Made by a program: the position numbers and the translations under genes
Notes under the pieces: generated by a model
The model's input: the letters and a program-made list of their open reading frames with translations, nothing else
Databases searched by the model: none
What the model was told of the DNA's origin: nothing
Assembly: GCA_027575765.1 (NCBI GenBank)
Contig: JANBPT010001293.1
Location: forward strand, 1-11,184
Direction: 5' to 3'
Source of the DNA: Tieghemiomyces parasiticus
Taxonomy: Eukaryota; Kickxellomycota; Dimargaritomycetes; Dimargaritales; Dimargaritaceae
DNA length: 11,184 nucleotides
Shown here: piece by piece, positions 1 through 8,754 of the stretch
How the letters are laid out: every line of letters starts with the position of its first letter
How positions within the stretch are numbered: position 1 is the stretch's first letter

Positions 1-399
1 TCCGTACACTCAAGGGTTGATCCTTTAACCGTACCACGACGCTGGCCGTCTCCTTCCCAACCCGTCCAGCCTTAGGCGCCATGCCGCACGTTCAGGTCCC
101 CCTCGGGTTTGCTGAACCTCTTCTCCCTTTTTCCCTTGATTTAACCTGAGGGCTTGGTAGACGTGGTTTCTCCCCGGACGGGCCTAGCTGTCACTCATCT
201 TCATTCATTTCCCCCAGCCACCAATGTGTCGTAGTGCTGCTACTGCTAGTCTCGGTTCACTAACATGGTCCCCCTATTGGTATCGAAAACTTGATTGACC
301 ATAATGTCCCCCTCCCTTCAACCGTGATCCGCACCTGCTAATTGCATGCCCACCTTGGTATTTTGTACAATACTAATGTGACGAAATATGTACCTCTAG
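1..399 (+). other. Probable intron (5' end outside window) of the NF-YC gene
   Basis: No coding stretch resembling the missing start of the NF-YC histone fold (the basic helix before the Met-Ile-Ser-Ala-Glu segment) can be read here in any plus frame, so the preceding exon most likely lies left of the window. The 3' end looks like a textbook fungal intron end: a TACTAAT branch site at 371-377 and a CTCTAG acceptor ending at 399. A second pyrimidine-rich acceptor-like stretch ends near 217 but leads to no conserved codons. An unrecognised extra microexon inside this stretch cannot be excluded. Confidence 0.6.
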
Positions 400-414
400 A
401 TGATCAGCGCAGAG
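400..414 (+). other. 15-nt microexon of NF-YC (MISAE)
   Basis: The five codons read Met-Ile-Ser-Ala-Glu, an invariant segment of the NF-YC histone fold. They are bounded by a CTCTAG acceptor with a TACTAAT branch site on the left and a perfect GTAAGT donor on the right. The codon before Met must end the previous exon in phase 0. The bases immediately upstream do not encode the expected Asp-Val-Lys/Arg, which supports a real splice boundary rather than a longer exon. Confidence 0.85.
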
Positions 415-2090
415 GTAAGTTTCGGGGTCCTACCTGGGCTGCACCACTTCTAATCCTCAGCCCCTGGATATTTTACGTATAACTTACCTAAAAAGTTCAA
501 CGCAAGCCTGTCGGCCATCTTGTGCTACCATGGGGGTAGTCGGGAGCTAATAACGTACAGAGCCTTACATGTATGCCCACCACTCCGTTCCCCCACCACC
601 ACATCGCCACCAACCTAGGCTCCAATCATATTCGCCAAGGCCTGGTAAGTTTCATCCCGCCTATAGTGTTATTTTTTTCCGACTACTACTGGTCAGTGAC
701 TACTGGGTACTGTGGCTGCCGACCGGGCGGAGGCACTGGTTGATTTTAGACAGTGTGGCGCTACGGCGTCATTGGGCCGTGGCGCCAATAGACCACCCCC
801 GCCTTGCCCCTCCAGCTTCCTCCTTACCGGTTGGCCGGCTGTAGTGTGTTTTCTTTTAACTATTTATGATCTGCCGGAAGTGTGCCACCGACCTTCTGGC
901 CGCGGGACCTAATGGCGGGATCTAATGTTATTGAGGCGTTCTGTGGAGGAACCAGGGCTGGCCGCGGTTCGCCGTTAGCCGCTCACCGCATACTCCCATC
1001 AATTTCAGCTGTGTACCGCTATAGGCATTGTCCATCCCCCGCCTCCCCACGCCTGGGTCCCGCTATACTTAGTTATGCGGTCCTACTGACCGCCGTCCGT
1101 TGTGTGGCGCCGATTGTTTTTTGCTTTGCTTTTGCAACTGGCCATTATATGGGGCGTAATCTACCGCCCTTGGTTACATCGTTCTAACGCGTATGCCTCC
1201 AGATAGGGCTACCTAGCAACTAACGGGTAGGAGACCCGGGTACATAGGCTAACTATCCCATCCAACCTCCCATTCACCTGTTTCCCCGCCGCCATTAGTG
1301 AGATCATGATCCATGAACTTACCCTGCGAGCCTGGATGCACGCCGAGGAAAACAAACGTCGGACGCTGCAGCGCAGCGACATTGCTAGCGCCATCACCAA
1401 GACCGACATGTTCGACTTCCTCATCGATATCGTACCGCGCGAGGAGACGGTTCGGGCTACACCCACCAAGTCCTCTGACAAGCCCGATTTCCACAGCAAC
1501 CTACCCCACACCAACCCGCACTATTCGTACATGACCACGCAGTTCCCCCAGGGTCACCAGTACGCCACGGTAAGTTGGGTTTGTTTATTCGTTTTCGAGC
1601 TATTGTGACCATCTCTCCGGATGGTAGGACTCGGTATTTAGCGCTCCTAGATTTCATCCTAAGCACCTTCTTGACACCCCGCCGGCGACCCCCATATCTA
1701 ACCTCGTCGCAAATGTACAATACTGTCCTGTATCACCATCGCCCCTCTATCTCTCTTCCGCACTTCGCTATGGCTTAAACCTAGGCCGATCAATCCCAGA
1801 TCCCGCCCGCGGGTCAGTCGGGACTGCCCCAGCAGCAGTTAATGCAGATGCAGTACCTCCGCAACCAGCTTATGCAGCAGCCTCCCACGCCCAGCGGCGT
1901 CAACCCTGGCCAGAGTCCAATCCAAGGTTCGCAGCCTGGGATGCTGCAAGGTCAGGGTGCCCAGGGGTTCTACTCCCAACCCTACGCCACCTACCAGGGC
2001 CAGCAGGGCGTGGCTGGCTCGCAGCCACTTATGTCACCGCAGCACCAACGTGGCGGACAGCAGCACTACGGCAACCCGCCGCACCAGTAA
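400..2090 (+). CDS. HAP5: CCAAT-binding transcription factor subunit C (NF-YC/Hap5), 3' part of the gene, 4 exons visible
   Basis: Exons are 400-414, 619-644, 1299-1569 and 1800-2090, joining in frame to 200 residues plus a TAA stop. All three introns start GTAAGT. The first about 63 residues are the C-terminal two thirds of the NF-YC histone fold: MISAE, then APIIFAKAC, then [23 protein letters not shown] and [13 protein letters not shown], which match the family almost position by position. The 15-nt exon ends in phase 0. The 26-nt exon leaves two bases of a Cys codon that is completed by T1299. The tail (residues 105-200, last exon) is rich in Gln, Pro and Gly with repeated QQ, as in many NF-YC proteins. 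By family knowledge the protein pairs with NF-YB/Hap3 in the nucleus and, with NF-YA/Hap2, binds CCAAT boxes. In many fungi the complex also works with a Hap4/HapX-type partner, which this sequence does not address. The gene's 5' exons are missing from the window. Product is nearly certain; the microexons are inferred from protein similarity and phase. Confidence 0.95.
619..644 (+). other. 26-nt microexon of NF-YC (APIIFAKAC)
   Basis: After an ACCTAG acceptor the codons read Ala-Pro-Ile-Ile-Phe-Ala-Lys-Ala plus TG, then a GTAAGT donor. This is exactly the segment that follows MISAE in NF-YC, and the split TG|T codon gives the conserved Cys before Glu-Ile. Both boundaries and both phases fit. 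Confidence 0.88.
645..1298 (+). other. Long (654 nt) intron of NF-YC
   Basis: It starts GTAAGT and ends CCATTAG, with CTAAC-type candidate branch sites near 1216 and 1248. The flanking exons are contiguous in the protein family, so no exon needs to be hidden here. The open frames across it (for example 712-912 and 882-1187) show no family resemblance. It is several times longer than the other complete introns in the window (125-414 nt), but I see no gene, repeat or structured RNA inside it. Confidence 0.85.
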
Positions 2091-2905
2091 TTACTGTGCC
2101 ATTGCCCCCTCCCTCCCCTTGTCGTGGCAAAACTCGCCTTACTTCTTTAAGGGGAGGGGTAGCGATTGGGTGAGGGGGGTCTTTACGCAATCGTCATTCG
2201 TCCGCAGCCTCTAGATATCTGTGCTCCGGGCTGGATAGAACGGGAGAGTGTAAACAAACTTGCAGGCTAGTAGAGAATCGAGTAGACGGTTGAGGTTGGT
2301 GTGTGGGTGGGTGTGTCATGCCTCACATCCTCCTCCATCCCTCCACTCTATGTACATAGTTTCATTGCACCCTCTATATCACCTACTATACCTCCACTCT
2401 TCCCTTTTTCTCGTCCCATGTCACCCCTTCTCTCCTCATGTCTCATTTTACACCACGACGTTGTTGCATCGTCAATGCCCGTTGACCCGGGCTACGAGAT
2501 TCGATCATCTCATGTCTTTGACTCCTCTCCTCTCTATTATCCTTTGAGGACGATTCCCCCTATTTTCTCCACTCTAGTATGCCGTGCCTATGCCCATTTG
2601 CACTGGGGAACCTTATTGACCTTTCTATGCGAGTTACCCCCGATCACTTGGAGTGTACATAGCCATGCAGTTTTGTTGTCGTTTATTTCAATCCGTGCCG
2701 TGGTAGTTTTGGTTCATAATTTTGCGCTGTGCATAGTATATCTTAGATTTTTTGTTTTTCGTTATTGCATTGTAGACCATAAATTATGTATGCACCCTCT
2801 TCCACTCCCCCCCCCACTTTAACTGTAAAACGGTATACCCTTCCAAATGCGTAAAACGACGACTGATTTATAGAAGAAGAAAAAAGTTGTGAATGTCACC
2901 CTGAA
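2091..2905. other. Convergent intergenic spacer, pyrimidine-rich on the plus strand
   Basis: The spacer holds the 3' untranslated regions of NF-YC (plus) and the asparaginase gene (minus), which converge here. Notable contents are a G/T-rich patch at about 2293-2320, long C/T-rich stretches from about 2320 to 2580, two copies of TGTACATA (2351-2358 and 2654-2661) and a run of nine C at 2807-2815. The 173-codon open frame at 2301-2822 is a by-product of the low-complexity composition and resembles nothing. No plus-strand AATAAA was found for NF-YC. Confidence 0.7.
2682..2687 (-). terminator. Candidate polyadenylation signal AATAAA for the asparaginase gene
   Basis: On the minus strand the hexamer AATAAA lies about 220 nt after the asparaginase stop codon, in a position suited to 3' end formation. 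Fungal poly(A) signals are loose, so this is only a candidate. Confidence 0.35.
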
Positions 2906-5900
2906 TTAGATTTGATTAAGCTGGTTAACCTTCTCTTGGAGTAGCTGAATCAGGATCCGCATCGTGCCCTTCTTGTGGCGACTAGTTCCGTCTGGTGATA
3001 AGGTAGAATCAATACCAGCGGGTGAAACAGTAGAAGACGCGACAGTTAGACGGTGAAAAAGGAGATGATTTGTCACCAGGATACCAGGTCCGCATCGCGC
3101 GACTATCATTTCAAATCTAATGTACAATATACGGTTGCGTTGGTACAGAACGAGGGATAGTATCGTGGTTGAATAGCCCGTTAGAGCTTACCATTGTCAG
3201 ACATAGTGTCGTAGAAAGTCTGGCTATCTTCGAGGGCTGTGCGACCCCAGCGGTCACGGATGCCAAGTTTAATCTTAGAGTGGTCCAGCAAGTACGTGAC
3301 TGACTTGACCTGACCTGCCGAGCAAGCCTGGGTATCGTGGTGAGGCCATGGGAGGAGGACAAGGACGAGGAGGAGTATATGATGAATGATTGGAGGGCGC
3401 GGGGAGGTGAACTCCAGCGGGTAGTGGGGAGTATACGAAAGAGGACATCATGTCCCGTACATCGCCAGCCTCTTCGTTCTAGTCACTGGGTAAGGGGGAT
3501 TAAGCCCCGCCTCCTGCCGTGTCGAAAGAGAGCGTTCTGTAATAATACTTACGAGGTGTAGGGCGGTACGATTGTCAAAGCCAGTTCGATTCACGTCCAT
3601 CCCACCCAGAACGAACATTTCGAGGAGGTCTATATCGCCCTTGACCGCGGCGCTACAGATTAAAAGAAGGGCAAAGGTGGCAAAGTAAAGCAAGTAGCCG
3701 GGTAGAGCGTGAGAGGGGAGGGGGAGAAGGGGGAATGTAAGTTAGATTAGGTTTGCGTTCATAAAGTCAGCTCCTTTCCTTTGGGTACGATAGAAACTGG
3801 GTTGCTCCCGATATCCCCTCTTGTGCGCCCAACTTACTTGAGAAAGCGGAAGTTAAGTTCCCCGAGTTCCTTATCGTTAAAATGGGCGCCAGCCAGGACG
3901 AGCATCTCGATGCACCGGCGGTTTCGTTGCAAAACGGCGTCAAACAGTGGGGTATGTCCGGCCTGGTCGAGGACGTGAACGCTGGCACCGTTACGAAGCA
4001 AGAACTCCACGGCGGTAGCACGGTTGCGACCGGCGGCCAAGTGGAGCGGGGTACGGCCCGAGTAGTCGACGCAGTTGAGCTGGAACTGGGAGCCCAGGAT
4101 CTGTCGCAGGGCCCGTAGTCCGTCTAAATCACCGGTGGCCGAGGCCGCGCAGATCAGGATCGGGAAAAGGGTCTTTTCGACTGCATAGCGTTCCTCACGT
4201 GTCGTCGTCAGGTTCGGGACGGCCCCCTCCGGATTGTTGACCTCGCCATCCCCATGAGAACCCACGGCGCTACCAACGTGTGACATGTGGAGACTGCGGA
4301 GGGCGCAGGCCAATTCGGCCGTGTCGTTGCTGCCGACGTCAGCGTTGCCGTTCCTGTCGAGGTTTGGAAGCGTCTCAGGCGGCTGCGACAGGTCGCCGAG
4401 CATGCGCTGGCTGAACATGGAGGCAGCGAGGTACTGCAGAAAGTGATGCACCCGGTTGTGGAATTTGAGCTCGTGGTGCGGATCGACAGTGGTGAGCTCG
4501 CCGCGCAGGTTCTTACCCATGAGGGCTCGGCACTCCTCGGGGGTGTAGTTCTTGCTCAGTAGGTAGCTCAGTTTGGTCAGGGCGCACTCCGAAGTCATAT
4601 CCCGTCCGGGCACGACCTGGGCCTCGGCGAGATGCTTAGATGTGGCGTAAAGGTCAGATACCAATCCCTTAGTACACTGGGTACAGTTGACAATCACCAC
4701 ACCGCGGGCACTGGCCAGCCGAAGCTCACGGATAAAGTCCTCGCGGGTGTTGGGGGCGTTTCCAGCGCCGTAAGTCTCCAGGACTACGCCGACGAGGGGC
4801 GGACGGAGGAAGGCACGGATGGCAGCGGCGGTGATACCGGGGAATAAACGGAGGGTAGCCACATTAGGGTTCATATTCTTATGGGCGCGAAAGCGGGTGA
4901 GGGCGGTGGGACGTAGCACATCGGACCAGTTCACCTGGATGTTGACACCCATCTTAACCAGCGGTTGAAGGTTGGGCGAGTCAAACGCTGCAAAGTTCAT
5001 AGCGTCCACTTTTGACGTGCGGTTTCCGCGGTACAGCGTGTTGCCGAAGAAGAGGCTGACCTCGGGGATCACAAAGTGACCCGCGATGGTGAGCGCGCCT
5101 AACAGGTTCTCGATCGCGTCGTTGCGCACCTCGGAAATAGGAATTTGGGAGCCCGTCAGAATCACCGTCTTGCCCAGGTCCTCCAAAAGGAAGCTGAGCG
5201 CGCTGGCCGTGTAGGCCATCGTGTCAGTGCCGTGGAGGATGATGAATGCGTCAAAGTGGCTGTAAAAGCGCTCCACGTCGTTGGCAATGTGGATCCAGTC
5301 TGGAAGGTGGGTGCGAAGGAAGGTGAGTCCGTGGATGATTAAATGGTTAGACTGGTAGTCGCACCCTAGGATGGTGCCCAGTCAGAGTAAAGAGAGCGCG
5401 AGCAATTTCATCGTCGAAACTTACGATTCATGGTCATATTGCATGAGTCGAGCAGAGGACAATACTCCAACACACGGTAGCGAATTCGCTTGCCATACAG
5501 GGACGGCGGGGTGATGAGCCATGGTGAGAAGATGCTGCTCTCCACAATTGGGTCCGCGTCGGTGTCGGAGGTTGTGTCACTAGCAACGCCCTCGCCGTTC
5601 ACCGCGGCTGGTGCCTGGCCCCCTGACTTCGCCTTAACTTCCGAGTCGGTGGGCGCGGCGTCGCTATGCAGGTCGGATTCAGGTCCAGGACTGGCCAGTT
5701 TGGTCGCCGTCGCAGTATTCGGCGGCAGAAGGTCAAGCATGGACCCCGTCGATGACGTGCGGGAAAGGGCATACGGGGATAAGCTGGCGGTGGAATCGTG
5801 GAACCGACCTAGAGTGGACAGGCGGGAACTGAAGTAGTTGGGTTCGGGCATGTAGCCGTGCTCAGTGTTCTTCATTCCGATTGTGCCGCCCGTGTAGATT

Positions 5901-6463
5901 ATGAGGACGCGGGAGACGTCTGTAGGTGGCAAGGTGGTATTAGTGACGGTATTAGTGGTGGTACCGAAGCGGCAGATAGAGTACAGTAGTCTCCCACCCC
6001 CACCCCACTGCAGATGGCTAGCCAGCACGCAGGTCAGGTCCGAATATTTGGCTGCAGGGGCATGGCGGCTGAGAACTATAGGAAAGCACGGGGCTGATTC
6101 GACGCACATGCGTCAGCGCAGGGGGAGGGCGAACGGATTGGCAGCCGAACAGCCGAGGTGTGACTGTTTCATCGCAACACTTCTCTTCCACCCAACCCAC
6201 CCAGGCTCGAGTTACCCTGCTCTAGCCGCAGCCGGCATGTTAAGCCCCTCTCCTAGCTGACAGTGGGGCGACCGGGGCTCCCCAAGGCAGGCACAGGGAG
6301 GAAGGTGCCATGATTGCGTTCACGAATGCTTACCTGGCATGAGCATGTCCTCGACATCAGCGGTACGGAGCATCTTGACCACTTGGTTTTCGTGAGTATT
6401 CGAAGGACGCCGCTCGTTAGGGCGGCGTGTGTCCTCCCCGTGGGGAGCGAATGGCAGCGTCAT
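2906..6463 (-). CDS. ASPG: Type I L-asparaginase with C-terminal ankyrin repeats, complete, six exons
   Basis: Minus-strand exons in order: 6334-6463, 5425-5919, 3838-5299, 3553-3652, 3192-3327, 2906-2991. Every donor is GTAAGT or GTAAGC, phases agree at all five junctions, and the product has 802 residues. The ATG at 6463 is the first after an in-frame TAG and has G at -3. The family hydrolyses asparagine to aspartate and ammonia; animal homologues are also described as 60-kDa lysophospholipases. Visible active-site parts: YTGGTIGM (nucleophile Thr53), HGTDTMAYTASALSF (Thr233-Asp234) and RGNRTSKVDAMNF (Lys305). The TSECALTKLSYLL motif near residue 450 is also typical. About six ankyrin repeats follow from residue 587 to the end, for example GRTPLHLAA near 623 and NRTALHLA near 723. 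There is no signal peptide or membrane helix, so it is probably cytosolic. An unusual Ser/Ala/Thr/Asp-rich insert separates the first catalytic motif from the YRVLEYCPLLDS segment. The gene converges with NF-YC. The product call is very secure; the small last exon is the least certain part. Confidence 0.95.
2992..3191 (-). other. Last intron (200 nt) of the asparaginase gene
   Basis: The donor GTAAGC follows Asn774 plus one base. The acceptor TATCACCAG supplies AC to complete Asp775, and the final exon encodes a basic stretch and then MRILIQLLQEKVNQLNQI before TAA. This resembles the second helix of a last ankyrin repeat. If the intron is retained, translation ends after three more residues at a TAA at 3181-3183, so two C termini are possible. 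Confidence 0.75.
5300..5424 (-). other. 125-nt intron in the asparaginase catalytic domain
   Basis: The donor CGTAAGTT follows Asn208 and leaves one base, C. The pyrimidine-rich acceptor CCTTCCAG supplies AC to make His209, after which the frame continues into WIHIANDVERF, the expected family sequence. A CTAAC branch site sits inside. Reading through the intron meets a stop within a few codons. Confidence 0.9.
5920..6333 (-). other. First intron (414 nt) of the asparaginase gene with duplicated branch-site motif
   Basis: The donor GTAAGC follows codon 43 in phase 1. The acceptor CCACCTACAG ends just before the bases that complete Asp44 and run into VSRVLIIYTGGTIG. The open frame continues upstream of the acceptor to about 6109 on the minus strand, but that extension is not like the family and lacks a supported start. 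The ten-base motif CACTAATACC occurs twice on the minus strand, at 5936-5945 and 5948-5957, at suitable distances from the acceptor. Confidence 0.85.
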
Positions 6464-8480
6464 GGCGTTGAACGGGTGGCGGCCTAGAAAAGGCCACTAG
6501 TGGAAACGAAGGTGCAAATGAGGGCAAGTTGGACCGAATCTTATTGCATAGTAGAGGGGATTTCGAATGTGGTCTGGGCCCGGTCGATGTGCAGTGCGGA
6601 CGGTAGGAAGTAGGGGGGGACCTAAGGCCAGTGAGGGGGGTCGGGTAGCCTGATTACAAGGACGCAAGCGGAGAGCGGCGAAGCAGGGAAGGCTGTTTTA
6701 CTTGGTGTGGTGAAAAGAGAAGCATCGCTGGCGGTTTCGTCGGGCTCTCTGTCGGCTTTATAGCAGAAGGCAGACGAGCGTAAAGTTGGTTCGATATTTT
6801 TATATTTGGGTTGGAGAGCGAATAGGACCGTTAATACCTCGCTGCTCGTGACCTGCAAAGTTTTTAAAAAAATCCACCCATACTCACACCTCCAGGTCTA
6901 CGGTGTGAGACATGTCTCCTTAGGGTCAGCGCCTTGCCGATCTTTCCCCGCACGCCCCCTCTGAGACGTGGAGTAGAGAATGACCCGGCTGCAGTTATTT
7001 TGATTATAATTTTTTTTCGGGTACAATGTAACGTGGGAAGGGCAGGCCAGAGAAGACAAGTCACACAGCCCGTTTCACCGCGGCCTTTAAGCCCTGGAGG
7101 ATGGGGAGAAAGAGTGGCGTTCGCGACCGGATTGGTGGGAGTGGGACCATACACGGCTACCATACAATTAGAAAGATTAATTCGGTCTTAATAGCCTGCC
7201 ACGGTGATGAATGAGCATGAACGTATCCCCCCAATGGACAAGTGGGTGTTGGTGGTGATGGAGAGTGGCTCGTTCGACAGTAAAGGCTTTGGTAGCATTG
7301 CCTGGCCAAGGATAGGGTGCTCGAGGTCTTTGTGGTCAGCTGAAGAGGAGTCTGATATGGTTGCATTGAAAATAAGCAAACCTTATCGCTACTGGTGAAC
7401 CTGGAAGCTGGCCATGTAAAAGGAGAGACTACTATCCCAATCTACATCAGGAAAGTCACCCCTAAGTTCGTAAGCTAAATGTACTGGTCAAACTGAAGAT
7501 ATGGCGCTTCCATGGTCTGTTTTGCATTACAAGAAAAAAAATGTATGTGACTATTACTATAACGTTGATCTGAAAGGTGGAGGGGAAACTGATGCAGAGG
7601 CACTGGACTAGCGGGTCCGTGTAAAGCCCGATTTTGCCAACGAGTGTTCTCTAGGCCACCGTGGTACCAGTCCCTATCCCTGCCGGATTGGCAGCTGTAC
7701 TCGATCCGATATTCAAATCAGACTGCGCAGCTCCGCCAGTAGAAAGGAGTCCCCGACATGCCGTCACAATGTATCGTAGACTCTACCAATATTCAGTAGT
7801 GAATTATAAATGGCTTTCGTATAATGTGATGCGTTATCGATTGGCAGTGTGTGAAATTGAATAATATATCTTTGTGGTCACCCAAACCAGCGACCAAAGG
7901 CTGCGCCATCAGCTCCACTTACAGCGCCATCACAAAAGCTCCAGCCAGAACCAGCTAACAATGATTGCAATATTTGGACGGTCATTTCCTATCCCCTTTA
8001 CTCGGCTCCGACGAGGACTTTGGGCAATCCTAAGACTCTTCTTCATATATCAGACTCCCACCGCCAGTCTTAATACAATATTATCATGACTGCTAGCGTA
8101 CACATTTGTATATAGTTTGTCGCTGACCCCCCTTCCCTTGTATATAACTACCACGCTCCGGAAGGTCATTATGATCGCAGTCGAAAGGGCCTGACTTCAC
8201 AGTGAAACACAAAAGTTTCTATGTGGCAAGTACTGGTGGCAAATGGCAGCCTACTTCCGCGAGAGGAAGCTGTTGAGGGGAAGATAGGGTAGCTCTTGAG
8301 GTTTGCCAATGAGCAGGGGATAAAAAATATGGTATTGGTGCAAGGTGTATCGACACTGAATCATTAAGGGACCAATTATATATGTATTCTGACTGCTCCA
8401 AGCGACTGTGTGTGCTCGAAAAGATGTGGGAGACGTAATAATAGCGTTGGCCTTACACTTGATTACGACCTTTCTCCGGA
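6464..8480. other. Upstream and intergenic region with no recognisable gene
   Basis: The part next to 6463 should be the asparaginase 5' leader and promoter. Beyond about 6900 the open frames on both strands are short (60-100 codons), often overlap each other on opposite strands and show no known motif. The frames at 7204-7398 (plus), 7188-7379 (minus) and 7661-7864 (plus) were read and not recognised. No tRNA-like clover-leaf, terminal repeat or tandem array was noticed by eye. Confidence 0.6.
6797..6804 (-). promoter_or_regulatory. Candidate TATA box of the asparaginase gene
   Basis: TATAAAAA on the minus strand lies about 335 nt upstream of the start codon. A weaker TATAAAG lies at 6756-6762. 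Either could set transcription start. No initiator or other factor site was assigned, and the distance implies a fairly long 5' leader. Confidence 0.3.
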
Positions 8481-8482
8481 AA

Positions 8483-8650
8483 CTATGCGATGTCCCGCTC
8501 AATGGGTGAACTAAACCCTCTGGACATGGGAGACATATCTACGATGGACCTAATGACAAACATGGCGGCGGGGTTGGAGATGCCAATGGGGGTGACAGTG
8601 AGTGCGGTGGGAGTGAAGGTGCGTATAGCGAAAGTGATAAAATTAGGCAT
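8483..8650 (-). CDS. Unrecognised small ORF (55 aa) downstream of a TATA-like box
   Basis: The frame opens with MPNFITFAIRTF and is rich in Thr, Pro and Ile. Its ATG lies 95 nt downstream of TATATAAAAG, and the leader in between is C/T-rich, the arrangement seen in many fungal promoters. No domain is recognisable, and a 59-codon frame on the opposite strand (8490-8669) covers almost the same bases. It could be a first exon or a chance ORF. Only the promoter-like setting argues for it. Confidence 0.15.
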   Translation of the reverse strand: MPNFITFAIRTFTPTALTVTPIGISNPAAMFVIRSIVDMSPMSRGFSSPIERDIA

Positions 8651-8744
8651 GGTGAAGAGAAATGGGTGACAGCGGTAGCGGTAGTGGTAAGCAAAGAGAG
8701 AAGTGGCGGCGTATTATTCCTTTGAGTGGCAATAAGCTTACCGG

Positions 8745-8754
8745 CTTTTATATA
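8745..8754 (-). promoter_or_regulatory. Strong TATA-like sequence TATATAAAAG
   Basis: The ten bases fit the TATA-box consensus perfectly on the minus strand, within otherwise mixed-composition DNA. They are followed on that strand by a long pyrimidine-rich leader (about 8550-8710). No recognised gene follows, so the role is open. Confidence 0.3.

Noticed and set aside
1306..1608. NF-YC starting at Met1306 and running to 1608
   Set aside because: This would drop half of the histone fold and read into an intron with a perfect GTAAGT donor at 1570.
2301..2822. 173-codon plus-strand open frame
   Set aside because: Composition is driven by the C/T-rich spacer (Ser, Pro, Leu, His repeats), no motif is visible, and it lies between two convergent gene ends.
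3181..3183. TAA as the normal asparaginase stop
   Set aside because: A GTAAGC donor precedes it and joins in phase to a last exon encoding a leucine-rich helix expected for the final ankyrin repeat. It is kept only as a possible retained-intron isoform.
3117..3362. 81-codon minus-strand frame
   Set aside because: It is a different frame over the fifth asparaginase exon. The correct frame reads ACSAGQVKSVTYLLDHS, a clear ankyrin repeat.
5490..5837. 115-codon plus-strand frame
   Set aside because: It is the antisense shadow of the asparaginase second exon, which has clear family motifs and matching splice signals.
5920..6109. N-terminal extension of the second asparaginase exon to an ATG at 6109
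   Set aside because: The extension does not resemble the family, while a good acceptor at 5920-5921 joins in phase to a first exon (6334-6463) that has a proper start and donor.
5901..6260. 119-codon plus-strand frame
   Set aside because: It spans an intron and exon of the minus-strand asparaginase gene and has no recognisable domain.
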